Below are positions 1-11,654 of a stretch of DNA of 64,000 nt, piece by piece. The number at the start of each line of letters is the position of its first letter. Positions within the stretch are counted from its first letter, which is position 1. Made by a program: the position numbers and the translations under genes. Source of the stretch: Isoetes taiwanensis (taxonomy: Eukaryota > Streptophyta > Lycopodiopsida > Isoetales > Isoetaceae); contig JAJEKV010000380.1 of the NCBI GenBank assembly GCA_021234155.1, forward strand, positions 124,001-188,000. The letters run 5' to 3'. A model generated the notes under the pieces. The model was not told the DNA's origin and searched no databases. It saw only the letters and a program-made list of their open reading frames with translations.

Positions 1-620
1 TCTAGATGATTTTGCCCAATTGGTTGAGGGCATGTCAGTTAGGAATGTTGTATTACTTTGACGAGCCTACCCAATTGACCTTCCTGACAACTCGGGATCT
101 TCTCTAACTTAAGGCTAGATCAAAATTAGATTAAAACTTTAAACAAAGCCAAATTAAAAACAAATAAAAACAACAAAAAGTTCAACGTTCTGCACCATCA
201 GGGCAGCTTATGCAGGCATCGATTCTTCACATCCACAACCAAATCTCCCTCTCTTAACAAATCGAATCTCAGATTATCATATTCAATTCCACTCAAAAGC
301 CTCTTATCATGCCAAAATGACTTGTTACATTCTAATTTTGGCCTATTCCAAGTCTAATCTATGGTTTTCAAGCAGTTATTGTAATATATCTTTGATGGTG
401 TTCCTCCGGCCGCTGCAAGCCTCTTAAAGAAAAGAAATAGGAATGAAGGAAATCCTATCATACCTAAGGTTTGCATTTCGTCTCAACGTAAGGAATGGCA
501 ATGTTCTTATTATAGCCGTAGACGATGCGTCCTATCATGAATGCCTATAAGCCCATTTCCCCATCTATGATGCATCTAACCCAACCCCTTATATGATCCC
601 TGCCAGATCGAACACTCACA
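1..620 (-). mobile_element. Probable 3' LTR (partial) of the Ty3/gypsy element
   Basis: This non-coding stretch lies directly downstream, on the minus strand, of the end of a Ty3/gypsy polyprotein. On the minus strand it would begin with TGTGAGTGTT at 620, after a G-rich tract, as an LTR does. No 5' partner LTR was found near 24.5-26 kb and the window ends before the far LTR boundary, so the call rests on position and the TG start only. Confidence 0.4.
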
Positions 621-824
621 TGACCCCTGCCGGATCAATAATACAGTGCTTACCATTAGAGTTGGAGTCGATCGCGTCATGAATGGTTCGGCCCTGACAT
701 TGCCACATAAAGTCTAGGTAAGCCTTATCCAAATCCGCTTTAAGAACTCAGGTTGCATCTTCTGTTGATAATTGTTTCCACTTAATGAAATACTGCTATA
801 TTTGAGTCCCGCGAGTTTGCTTAT
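621..824 (-). pseudogene. Ty3/gypsy polyprotein 3' end, second half of chromodomain
   Basis: Read on the minus strand, this flank continues the integrase-chromodomain reading frame that stops abruptly at 8744. The last codon is split by the transposon insertion and is completed on this side. The frame shows a chromodomain pattern (KWK followed by an EDAT motif), with the following Trp codon changed to TGA and another in-frame TAG upstream of it, so the copy is dead. The match is by motif only, but frame restoration across an insertion with a perfect 4-bp target duplication is strong support. Confidence 0.75.
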
Positions 825-851
825 GGGTCAAAGCACATTATTGGGGGGCAA
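825..851 (+). repeat. Left TIR of Sola-like element
   Basis: It begins GGGTCAAAGCACA, runs through a G6 tract, and is the inverted match of 8717-8743 with one mismatch. It is preceded by the target copy TTAT at 821-824. Weaker inverted similarity, including a CCTTTTTTCC block, continues inward. Confidence 0.9.
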
Positions 852-1071
852 TTTTACGGACGCCGACATTGGGTGCTGAGGGAGTGCTTTTGGCCTTTTT
901 TCCTAATTTTAGACTCCATTATCGAATTAGGTTTTATGAGCGCCAAACTGCTCGAGCAATTTGAGGAGAGATCGTTGGCCCGCCAAGAGCATCCTCTCAA
1001 AATGATCATACCCCGCCAAATCCGTCTTCCCCATTCGAAGATGCACTTCTTCCTATTTTTTTCAAGAAGAG

Positions 1072-3929
1072 ATGGATTTGGTTGAACGTTTTGCTGCCGA
1101 ATTTGAAGCAAAATTCGGAAATGCTGATCCAGAACTGGTGGCAAAGGACCTAGGCTTCGATTTGGAGTCTGAAATACCAGATATAAGGGTGCCAGAGTTT
1201 GTGCCATCCACTGCTGTCGTTGCCAGTGAATTAACAGATTTAGGAGAAGGATTGCCTTCCCCTTCAATTTCGCCTGTTAAAAGAGTTTCATCTCCCATTT
1301 CGGTTTCAGAAAGGTCTATTGGACACACTTGTTGTGACTGCATTCATGTTAAATGCAAATGTTTATCACCAAATACAGCTTGCAGGAAGATTATGTCTGC
1401 CAAAAGAAGAATGCAAAGGAAAAGAAGAGCCGAAAGATTGGCACAAGAATCAGCTGCAACCCCTCATAGATTGGCCACTAGAACCAAACAGAAATTGGCA
1501 AAAGATATTTTGGATAATATTCAGAATGTGTGCAAAAATTTGTTTCAAGATGATAGGGATGAGATATTAGCAAGAACAGGTCAAGGATTACCTCAAATTG
1601 GCATCATGGGCCACAAAGAATTTTTGGCAGTCAGGGATGTTGTTGATAATGTTAAGAGCAGTCTTCAAAGCAACAAGCTAAGAAGGAATCATGACATTAC
1701 TCATGCAAGATCATCTACACTTTTAATGGCTGTCAACAATTCCAACAATAAGTCTCGTATTGCAAAGACATTGAACATAAAGAGAAAGTTTTGTTTATCT
1801 GCCGCTTTGGACAAGAAGAGAGCAGCTGCAATTGGTGGACCTTGGTCCATGTTTAAAAGGAAAAATAGGAGTGACAAACTTTCTGTTGGTGATCGAGAGA
1901 AGGTATACAACTACTGGATTTCCAACACCAGGGTTTCCCCTAACAAGAAGCAAGTTGTGAAGCTTAGAAGATGCAATGAAGGCTTGAAGACTCAGAAACC
2001 CTACAGATTGCATCCGATTCATTTTTTGGAAGAATCTCAGGTTTTGAGATCTCTAACTCTGATTTTTTATTCAATTCCAATGCTTTGTCTTCTTTATTTT
2101 CTTCTTCACTATGTTGCATATTACATGCATTTCCTACATGCAAATTCTAAGCACATGCATTTAACAGTTCTGCAAACAAAGTTCTAACGAGTTCATTTTT
2201 TCATTTAGGTTGTATTTTACAAAAAATTTCAGAAAGAGCACCCTGACATGAAGATTGGATTGAGGAGGTTTGAATCTTTGAAACCTTTGTTTGTTAGGAG
2301 ATTGAAAGATCGAGAAACTTGCATGTGCATTTACCACATGAAGATGGAATTTGTAAGGCAGACTTTGAATAGAATTAGAAGAGATCCAAACACACATGGG
2401 CCAAATTGTGCTTGCAAGTGTACAGTTTGTGGTAAGGGAGACCTTTGTGAAGCAAAAGACAAAACATTTAACAGTGTAAGTGAACTATGGAGGTCACTGG
2501 TCTGTTGTAAGGCAGAGGAGGAGATTTGGCACAAGGCAAAATGCCTTAAACTTGACTGCACTTTTCATGGTATCAAGAAACTAAGAAGATGTCCAAGGGA
2601 GAAGAGTGCATTGAGAACTATCGATTGGAAGAACTTTGAGAAGGTATTTCTGCCTGTACCAATTGTTTTCCAATTGTTTACTTGCCAATTGAATGGTAGT
2701 GCTCAAAACAGATTTTTTGGCTCTGTTTGGTGGTATTCATACTGTTTTTTGTCAACACAGGTTAAGGAGACAATAAAGAAGTCTATAGGCAAAGAGGGAA
2801 AAATCATAGAGAAGACAAAAGACATTATGAGGCTTGTGTACAAGACAACTACCTTGAAGGAGTTCATGACACATGCTGATGGTGTTATCAAACAGTTTAT
2901 CCCACATAATTACACAGCCAGATGGCAAGCAGATCAGTTCAAGAACTGTCTTCAATCTTTTCCAAAAGGTACTATGGTTTCTGTTATAGACTTTGCCGAG
3001 AATTTCTCTTTCAAAGTTCAGCAGGAAATCCAGAGCATGCATTGGCATAACGACCAATGTTCTATATTAGTTCATATTACATACAGGCATGCTTTAGATG
3101 GAGAGATCCCAAATATCAAGGTTGGGGATAGAAAGATTGTCAAAGAGACACATTTCTACATATCTGATGACAAGAAACATGATAGTTTGTTTGTCCAGCA
3201 CAGTTTGCAAAGTCATCATGACTTTTTATTGAGCAAGGGAGTACACTTGTCTAAACATGTGTTCTGGTCTGATGGATGTGCTTCCCAGTTCAAATCTTCT
3301 AGGGCTTTTTTCTTCTTAGGCAGATTCTATAAGTTGACAGGGATTAAGATGCAGTGGAACTTTTTCGCTTCATCACATGGGAAAGGGGAACATGACGGTG
3401 CTGGAGCTGTCATAAAGAGAATTTTGACAAGTGAAATGCTCAAACGAGACAGCACTCCCTTGAGGAATGCACAAGATGTTGTGAACTTCCTGAGTTGGTA
3501 TTTTAGCTCCAAACTGTCTTTGAAAGAGACTAACATAAACAGGTCAATACTTTTTCTTTCCTTTTTTGGCTGCTTATTACTTCTCAATTGCTACTAACTG
3601 TTTGGAACTCCAACATTAGGTTCTTTTGGCTTGTGAAGCTAGGTGATGTTAATAGGGACATGCAATATGATTGTGAGACTTTCAAAGGCACAACAAAGAT
3701 ACATACAATCAGGCCATACTGCAAAGACAGGCCTCTTGAAGTGGCACACAGGCATCTGTCATGTTTTTGCAGATTCTGTTGGGCAGAACTGTGGTCCAAG
3801 TGTAGACATGCATCTCGGCTTGGAGAGTATGCACATGAAACTTTACTTCCTATGGAGGTGGTAGAAGAGGCATCTGTAACTCATGTACGCGATATGAAGG
3901 GGACAATCGGTGGAAGGCGAAATGGTTGA
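1072..3929 (+). CDS. DDE-type transposase (Sola-like), four exons
   Basis: Likely exons are 1072-2040, 2209-2643, 2761-3542 and 3620-3929, with GT-AG introns of 168, 117 and 77 bp; the ORF reads through the second intron. About 830 residues. Exon 1 is basic with a Cys cluster (CCDCIHVKCKC); exon 2 continues with KKFQKEHPD and several Cys/His pairs, which suggests zinc binding. Exon 3 carries the presumed catalytic core: VIDFAENF, then FWSDGCASQF, then SHGKGEHDGAGAVIKR, matching the DFAEN...SDG...HGKG pattern of a widespread transposase family. It would cut and join the element ends in the nucleus. The first ATG after the TIR is used. A stop at 3929 may be premature, because another frame stays open just beyond it. 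The superfamily is not certain. Confidence 0.8.
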
Positions 3930-4311
3930 TGTAGGTGACAACTTTGTTGTCAACGCCGAGGAGGGCAATGAAGATAATGTTGATTTCACGGATCATTAAG
4001 TGCATCGAACCTAAACACACCGTGGAACGATGCATTTAAGGACCTTGGGGCTCTAAATTCAACAGGCGGGGAAATTGTATTGTCGGTAAGTATTACAAGA
4101 GCATTGGAGATGGTAAAAACGAAAGTACGTTACACAACATGCCCGAGGTAACCCGCTATTCCCACCTTGTAGTGTGTGCAAAAGTTGAATTGAGGGCAAG
4201 AGCTGATGAGGAACATGTATACTTCCTTTCAAATGAGGCACATGAACAAATTGTTGAGTATTTGCCTCCTCCAACATCCGAGGTACTTGCTGCCAGCCCA
4301 AGCCTGTAAGA
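3880..4311 (+). other. Possible C-terminal extension of the transposase, other frames
   Basis: One base out of phase with exon 4, an acidic reading continues past 3929 (GEMVDVGDNFVVNAEEGNED, ending at a TAA near 3999). Further on, an open frame of about 56 codons from ATG 4143 ends at 4311. Transposases of this family often have a further C-terminal domain, so these may be the frameshifted tail or a further exon. I cannot fix splice sites here. An AATAAA lies at about 4325. Confidence 0.35.
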
Positions 4312-4959
4312 GGTTTGATGCCACAATAAAGGTTTTTTGCCTTGGACTTAGATTAAACCATTTGTAGTTCTTGAGATCTTAAGTACAAAACTGTACTTAC
4401 TTTAGGGTTCTTTGAGCAAAGGCTCAAACAATGTACTGGAATCTGATATACATTGCAGTGGAAGCAATTTCTTCAACTCTTGTCTGTTTCTATAAAATTT
4501 TTTGGTACTATGTGCTCAGACATAAATTTTTATCTCTTAATGACATGATTGAACCACTGTTTTAACATATTTCTGCCTTTCTAGTAGTGGACTGCTTGTA
4601 ATGGAATTTGCTGAGGTCTGCTTGTACTCGAATTACTTGCATCCACATTATTGTGGATTTTTTAGATGTGCATTTGGCTACATGCTGAAAAGACAAGCTC
4701 CAGTGAAGAACATATCGACCAGAATCTTATCCTCTTGGAAAATGTGTAAAACTTAGCTAATTGTGCAAGGTATGTAATCAGTTAACCCTCTTTGTGTGTG
4801 TTGCTAGACTACCCTTGATTTAGACTGAAGAATGTTTACTTTGTAAACTTGACAAACAGATCTGACATTGAAAGAACATTAAATGACTCCAACTTGGTAA
4901 AGAGACCAAGCCAAGAGTCTACCTAGCTTTGTTGGGACTTAGGCAATTGGCAATTGGCA

Positions 4960-5280
4960 TTGTTGGGACTTAGGCAATTTGAGCACACTAAAGCAAATTT
5001 TCACACTTAAGCAATTTGCACTATCTTAAGCAAATTTGCACATTAGCACTACACTTAAGCAAATTTGCACTACACTTAAGCAAATTTGCACATTAGCACT
5101 ACACTTAAGATATTTGCACTACAGTTAAGCAAATTCAAAGGTTCAAAGTGAAATTCAGTTTCATATATTGCATTAACGTTTGCAAGTTCAGCAGATTCAA
5201 AGCTTCGAAGTGAAATTCAGTTTGCTTATTGCATATATTGCAATAACGTTTGCAAATTCAGCTTTCAGTTTCACACAGTT
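4960..5280. repeat. AT-rich tandem repeats between the two transposon genes
   Basis: From about 4980 to 5140 a motif built on CACTTAAGCAAATTTGCA recurs at least five times with drift. From 5140 to 5265 a second unit of about 80 bp (AAGTGAAATTCAGTTT ... AACGTTTGCAA) occurs twice. They lie between the convergent 3' ends. Nothing codes here. Confidence 0.8.
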
Positions 5281-5590
5281 TCACGTATGTGAATCTAGAA
5301 CTGTATGTTCCTAAAACTGTCTGAATCTAACACTGTGTCATGTTGACATTCAGAACCTGTTTGTAAAAGCATAGAAAGTACAAATTCATTCCTTGAAGAG
5401 CCTATTTTCATTCATTAAAAAATTGTATGTACATTGTCAAAAAAAAACAGACTTCTTCAAAAACGATCCGTAGAGCCGAAAATGAAGCTTTATAGCCTAG
5501 CCATATTGCAGTCTCCATCAGTCTGCAGTGAAAAGATGCACAATTGTTAACAAACACAGTTGGTAAACATACAGAATAAGAAGCATTTGC

Positions 5591-8569
5591 CTAACCTGGT
5601 ATGTTTAGAGTAACTGTCTTCTCTACATATTGTTCAAGAGTCATGTCTTCTTCATCACTTTCCTCGTCAGATTTGGGAAGCTCAGGTGTGGGATCTTCAT
5701 GTGTGGGATCTTCAGGTTTATTTGCAGATACAGCACCTTTAGAAACATCACTTGCTTGCACAACTGGCATGCTTTGATCAAAGTGCATCTCAGCAACAGT
5801 TGGAGACTGGGGAATGATTGGCATTTCAGGAACAATTGGCATTGGTGGAATGATTGGCATTTCAGGAACAATGGGCATTGGTGGAATGATTGGCATCTCA
5901 GGAAGAATGGGCATTGGTGGAATGATTGGTATTTCAGGAACTGGTGTAGCAGAAATAGATGGCATGGTAGGAATAGTTGCCATTGCAGGAATAGATGGCA
6001 TTGTAGGCACTGCTCGTATTGATTCAAATGCAGCATTAGCAGCACCTAAATCTATGCAGAGGTCTTCAATTTGGCTTCCACATGCTTCTGCATTTTGCAC
6101 CAAGCCACCTGCTGGCACTGTTGCAGAATCGAACCACATGTTTGCAATCTGGCTGGAGTTAAAAGACTCAGCTGGATTGCTCAATGTAGCTGGATTGTTA
6201 AAAGACTCTCTAGCAGGAGTCTCTTTGGCAGATTTCTTCAAAGCCTGCTTAGCACCTGCACCCTTCTTATAAGGACCTCTCTTCTTTCCACTTTTTGGCA
6301 CATCTGAAAGCAAAAACATGTGGTTAAACTTGATTCATTTCACAAAAACACCTCTCATTAAAAAGGGCAGCAAAAAATAACCTTTAGTTGCAACAGGAGA
6401 TCGTGCACTACACTTTTTAGGCTTGCCTTTTCTCTCATTTGGAAGCTTGGCCACAATAACTACATCACTAACAAAGAAAAGATTTGCCCCTTCCTTTTCA
6501 ACCGGTGGGATATTTTAAGATCAACATCATCTGCAAAGCTGTCTTGTCTTCTCCTCTTCTCCTTCTTGTGGAAACTACTGCAACAAGAATAAAAATGTTA
6601 AGAAGAAAGTTTTTGAATTACAGAATGCAAGTTGACATTTGCTTGCCTTTCTGTGGCGAGGTGTTTTGAAGATCAAGATCATCTGCAGCATCTGTATTGT
6701 CTTCTCCTCTTCTCTTTCTGGTGGAAACAACTGCAATAAGAATAAAAATGTTAAGAAGAAAGTTTTTGAAATACAGAATGCAAGTTGACATTTGCTTGCC
6801 TTTCTGTGGCGAGTTGTTTTGAAGATCAAGATCTTCTGCAGCAGCATCTTCAGGTGTCTGGTCTTCTCCTCTTCTCTTTCGTCTGGAAACTACTGCAATA
6901 ACAAAAAAATAAATTAAGAAGAAAGTTTTACAATTACAAATTGAAATTGACATTTGCTTGCCTTTCTGTGGTGATGTCATTGACCTGGTTAAAGGTCTCT
7001 TACCCTGACCCTGTACAATATCAGCATCTTCCTCTTCTTCTTCAGCATCATCTTCAGCTGGATCTTCTGCACTCTCCTTAATAGGTAAGAAGTCTAGGTA
7101 TCCAAGTTCAGCATACAACTCTCTCGGTATATCTCGTTTGCAAACCATGCATTGTAGGTTTTCCACACATTGCTGGAAACAAAAGAGGTGATATTTGTGT
7201 CCACAAACCAATTGGACAAACATGCTATAAGATGGACTAAAAGCAAAGCCACAAACTTGGCAACCATCTTCAAAATTGATAACAAGCAGGCTGCCTGGAC
7301 TAGGTTTTACAATGCTTGTGCTCATAAAATTATCCCCCAAGTACTGCAGATTTTTAACCTTCACCTTGTAATCATCAAATTTGACTGCAATCTTAGCCCG
7401 CAAGTCGGTTCTTAGATCCATTAGTTGCTGGTCCAAAGTCGCACTATTATCAGCTTGCCTCTTCCTTTTCAAAATCGTGAGCAATGACAAACCAAGCTTT
7501 GATTCATCTTGACAAAGCTTTCCAAGGGCCTGGTCTTCATCTGGACAAACCTCTACAAGGTCTTCAATCATTACTTTAGTCTTCTTCAATCTATCCGAGA
7601 TGTATAGCCGTTTGCCTCATCAAAGCACGCCATCAAGCCCTCAACTCGATTTTCGAAACTCCGGCTCTCGATCTTTGTTTTGTATCGTGAAATTGATTCT
7701 TCAAAACCTAACATGTCAGTCTCTAAAGAAGAAACACCCATACTAATGTTCTTCAAAGCAATCTCCTCCATATCTGTTTTATGTCTCTTGTTTCTATTGG
7801 AAATCTTAATTCTTTCAAAGGCAAATGTAGCCCAATCCAACATATACTTACCAGGGTTTTCTTCAGCTCTTCGAGTGTGCTGCCATGCAAATGCACGGGC
7901 AAAAATAGTTCTAGCTTCATTGTTCTTCAGACCAAACTGATAGATTTTCTTGATCAATACCTTCAGTCGATTCTCAAACTCTGGCCTAATGCAAGACACT
8001 TTTATTTTGTTATCCTTCTTTATTTCTTGAGACCAAACTGTCAAAAAATCTGACTTAGGGCAATCTGTCCAAGTGATACTGCAAGGATCTTTGCCCTCAT
8101 TGCACAAGCCACGATATTGGACAAACTCCTCGAATGTGTAAGCTATCTTCATCTGCAAAATAAATAGAAGGTAAATCAGAGAAATGAGGTCGGATCATAA
8201 CAGATAAATAAGAACATTAAGCATCCAAAATTGAAAAGCCAGTAACTTAAAGAATCGAGAATGGAGGCCTTTATTCGACTTTTAGCCTAAAAGATCGACT
8301 GGAAACTAAAAAAATGATCCCGGATCATAAAGACTTCAAAAATTAACCATTGTCATCATCCTTTCACATAAAGGAACGAAAAGATCGGCCTGTTATCTAT
8401 CTTTACCCGAAAATATAGAATGCAAAAGAAACTTTACCTCTGGTTCTTTGCAAATCCGGTAATCTGTCTCTTCACTTAGGCGCTCCTCATAGAACTGGAC
8501 TATCGGATTTGTAGCCAGCGGGACAATCATGGGAAGCATGGCAATGATGAAGATGGAGTAGAGAATCAT
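5591..8569 (-). CDS. RING-H2 accessory protein of the transposon, six exons
   Basis: Likely exons (5' to 3') are 8569-8438, 8152-6962, 6892-6800, 6730-6647, 6577-6382 and 6303-5591, about 800 residues. The 8569 start gives a hydrophobic N-terminus; in-frame ATGs at 8539 and 8530 are alternatives. A RING-H2 finger is encoded at 7262-7140: C-x2-C-x15-C-x-H-x2-H-x2-C-x9-C-x2-C. Acidic, basic (RKRRGED) and Pro/Met/Ile repeats follow. RING-H2 fingers usually bind E2 enzymes, so an E3 ubiquitin or SUMO ligase role is possible but untested. The gene converges on the transposase inside the same TIRs, so it is probably element-borne. Two one-base frame offsets (near 7588 and within exon 5) suggest decay or sequencing error. 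Confidence 0.7.
5811..5945 (-). repeat. 36-bp minisatellite coding Pro/Met/Ile repeats
   Basis: The last exon of the RING gene contains about four near-identical 36-bp units that encode the 12-residue repeat PEMPIIPPMPIV. The stretch is likely disordered or fibrous. A looser version of the same composition continues up to about 6010. Confidence 0.85.
6546..6962 (-). repeat. Tandemly duplicated exon-intron cassette with GC-AG introns
   Basis: Units of 153-162 bp occur three times, each holding a short exon and the adjacent intron of the RING gene. The exons at 6892-6800 (93 nt) and 6730-6647 (84 nt) are symmetrical phase 1 and encode VVSxRKRRGED...DLDLQNxSPQK. The third copy opens exon 5. The introns between copies start AAAG|GCAAGC and end TTGCAG, that is GC-AG splice sites. 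The basic RKRR motif repeated in each exon could act as a nuclear localisation signal. Confidence 0.75.
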
Positions 8570-8716
8570 AGCTCTGGCCTAGTCTGGCCAGAGCACGCAG
8601 AAAACCTGCGCCTAGGGTTCCGTCCGAGTCGAGAAAAGTAATTACAATTAAAAAAAAAAAATTGGAGGGAAAAAAGGGTTGGGGGGGTGCTGGAGGGGTG
8701 CTTGCCATGCGCGTTT

Positions 8717-8743
8717 TTGCCCCCCAATATTGTGCTTTGACCC
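8717..8743 (-). repeat. Right TIR of Sola-like element
   Basis: Inverted copy of 825-851, read outward to inward on the minus strand as GGGTCAAAGCACA then a G6 tract. It is followed by target copy TTAT at 8744-8747. An A-rich run and G-rich tract lie just inside, at 8650-8700. Confidence 0.9.
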
Positions 8744-11635
8744 TTATATGCACGATCAAAGAGAGCCTCAGGGACAATCTCCAAGTGATCTTCCATCGTT
8801 TCCAGAAGTGTCGGCATATCAAGGATCTCTTCCGGATCGGGTGTATGCTTCTTGAGAAAGCTCAGATGAAAGACTTTATGGACCTTCAAATGCGGGGATA
8901 GATTCAACCGGTAGGCCTGAGAACCTATCATATCGGTTATCTCAAAGGGTCCCGCCCATCTAGGTGCCAGCTTCTTGCCATTGCCAATTTTGAGTTTGGC
9001 CTGCGTCACCTTAATCTTTAGCCATACGGACTCACCAACTTGAAATTCCCGTGATGTCCGATGCCTATCGGCAAGGCTCTTTTGCTGGGTTTTGGCAGCT
9101 AATAAATACCCTCGAACTTCTTCGACTAGGCCTTGCATATCTGTAAGTAACTGTTGAGAAACTTCCACCTTGGAAACCGAATTATGCCAGGTGTCTGGAG
9201 TGAGGCATTGGTAGCTATAGTTGATCATAAAAGGAGACATCACTCTTGTTTAGTACTGTTATATGCAAACTCCACCAAATGAATATAATCTGCCCATTGG
9301 GATTGCTCGTTCCAAGACATAATTACGTAGCATATCTTCTATTACGCGATTGGTATGCTCGTTTTGGCCATCTGTCTGTGGGTGGTAAGCTGTGCTCATG
9401 ACAAGCTTAGTTTGAATAGTGCTAAAGATATCCTTCAAAAATGCACTAACAAACTTAGGATCTCGGTCCGATATAATGGTACGGGGCATCCCATGGAAGT
9501 GGAACACCTCCTTTTGTGAACAACAAGGCGGTGTCTAATGTAGTATCCATAGTTTGACATAGCAAAAAGTGTGCCATTTTGGAAAGCTTGCCGACCACAA
9601 CCATCAATGTATCAAAGCCCCTTAAGGTGCGTGGAAGCCCCACGATAAAATCTATGGTAATAACTTCCCACTTTGCCTTAGGAACATCTAAAGGTTTCAA
9701 TTCCCCTGGAATGCGCAATTGTTCCGCCTTTATTTGTTGACATATCTGACATTGCTTAATGTATCGGGCAATGTGCTTCTTCATGCCTGGCCAAAAATAG
9801 CCGGAGCGGATCTTAAAATATGTCTTCTTCCTAAATCCCGCATGTCCCGCTATAGGATTGTTGTGTGTCGTGGAGAATGAACTTGCAAAATCCTGATGTC
9901 TCGGGAACACATAACTTATTCTTATAATAAAGAACATTACTGTCTTTTATATAATGGCGGAAAGCTTCCCTCTCCTTATCTGTTCTGGCTTCCTTGAATA
10001 GACTTTGCCATATTTCCTAAAATTCAGGGTCCGTAGGAAGAGTCTGCTCTATCTGCTTACCAAACTCACTGGTGAGAATGGAGATCGCATTACAATGCGT
10101 TAGGGTTATCAATGGGTGTATGGACAGTGCGTTGGCAATAAAATTGTGCGTGTCTGGCTTATAGACTACCTCAAAGTCATACTTCTCGTGAAATTCCATC
10201 CATCGTCGCTGTCCAAGATTGAGGTGGGGTTGCATAAAAATATATTGGAGACTTTGGTGATCTGTATCCAACTGGAATCATCTACCAAGCAAGTAATACC
10301 TCCATATACGCAAGGGGCGCAGGGCGACAAGTAACTCTTGGTCATGCGTGGGGTATCGCTGTTCCGCGTCATTCATATTTCTAGAATCATACGCGATTAC
10401 CCTCCCTTCTTGCATTAATGCACCGCCTGTAATGATCTTACTGGCATCTGTGGCAACCCACTTATCTTTCTGAGGATCTAGCAAGGTAAAAACTGAAGCA
10501 GTTGTCAAGGCATCCTTCAATGACTGAAATCCAGCCTGGACCTTCACCTTCTAATGTGCCATCAAATTCCTAACCTCATGTTTTGTAAGGTCTGTAAGAG
10601 GCGCTGCAAGCTTGGTGAAGTCCTTAACAAATCTGCGGTAATAGCCCGCCAAACCTAGAAAATTGCGCACCTTTGAACATTCATTGGGACTGGCCAATCT
10701 TTTACTGCTTCAATCTTGGCTGGATCTGTCACCATCCCCTCAGCAAAAACAATGTGTCCCAAGTAATCGACCTTAGTGGTCGCAAACCTGCACTTGGAAA
10801 ACTTGGCATAAAGTTGATGGCGTCTCAATTTCTGCAGGGCCAACCGAAGATGACACTCATGGTCCTCTAAGGTTTGGCTGTAAATGAGGATATCATCGAA
10901 GAAAATGATGACAAAGTCATCAAAGTATTTGCAGAAGACATCATTCATCAATCTCATGAATGTAGCAGGGGCATTAGTTAGTCCAAATGGCATAACAATA
11001 AACTCATAGTGCCCATAACATGTCCAAAAAGTGGACTTATGAATGTCATCCTCTTTAATTCTTATCTGGTGATATCTGAGCGAAGATCAACCTTTGTGAA
11101 ATACTTGGCCCCTTGCAATTGATCCATCAAGTCATCGGATCAAGTCATCGGCACGCGATAGAGCATACCGATTCTCAATTGTGTGCTTATTCAATTGCCT
11201 GTAATCAATGCATATTTCCAAGGTACCATCATTTTTCTTCACAAACAAAATAGGGGCACCAAAAGGTGATACACTTGGCCGAATGAATTCCAACTTAAGA
11301 AGCTCTTGCAGTTGCTTCTTAAGCTCTGCCAAGCCTTACTAGTAGGTTTAGTACCTGGTTCCAATGTAATTTCATATTCCATGCCTCGGAAAGGTGGCAA
11401 CTTATGAATCTCATCGGGAAAAAGCTCGTGGAATTCTCAAAGTACAACAACAATTGCTTTGGGCAAGCTGTCAATGACTTCTTTTTGTTTGGACTTAGCC
11501 TCTATTGATGCAAGTCTAACAATGCAAGCAACATGATATCTCTTGATGGCTTTATCCAACTGACGCAATGAAATACACTGCATAATTAGAATAACTGGTT
11601 TACCTGCTATAGTGAGACTATCTCTATTAGCTGCA
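8744..11635 (-). pseudogene. Ty3/gypsy polyprotein: RT, RNase H, integrase, start of chromodomain
   Basis: Reading on the minus strand from 11635: a conserved linker (ELFPDEIHKLPPFRG), RT N-lobe at 11332-11132 ([21 protein letters not shown]), RT palm at 10993-10655 (MPFGLTNAP, FFDDILIYS), RNase H at 10547-10017 (ATDASK, HQSLQYIF), integrase zinc domain at 9937-9700 (HAGFRKK, CQICQQIK), integrase core down to 9259 (SDRDPKF, YHPQTDGQNE), then GPFEI and HLSFLKKH before the chromodomain, which is cut at 8744 by the Sola-like insertion. At least five frameshifts or stops break the frame, so this copy cannot act on its own. Confidence 0.93.
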
Positions 11636-11639
11636 TTAA

Positions 11640-11654
11640 CACTAGAGTTGTCCC
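11640..11654 (+). repeat. Left TIR of TTAA element
   Basis: CACTAGAGTTGTCCC, directly after TTAA at 11636-11639; inverted match to 22903-22917. Confidence 0.85.

Larger units (their letters stand above)
825..8743. mobile_element. Sola-like DNA transposon, 7.9 kb, two genes
   Basis: The element is bounded by 27-bp terminal inverted repeats (825-851 and 8717-8743; outer part GGGTCAAAGCACA, one mismatch) and by a 4-bp target duplication TTAT (821-824, 8744-8747). It interrupts a Ty3/gypsy chromodomain whose frame is restored on excision. Inside are two convergent multi-exon genes: a DDE-type transposase on the plus strand and a RING-H2 protein on the minus strand, separated by AT-rich repeats. 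Four-base duplications are known for the Sola superfamily, and the transposase belongs to a family seen widely in animal genomes (DFAEN...SDG..SQ..HGKG motifs). The superfamily name is my inference; the element boundaries are seen directly. Confidence 0.85.

Noticed and set aside
5630-6307. Several plus-strand ORFs rich in His, Trp, Asn, Gly and Ile
   Set aside because: They are the antisense of the 36-bp repeats in the last exon of the RING gene.
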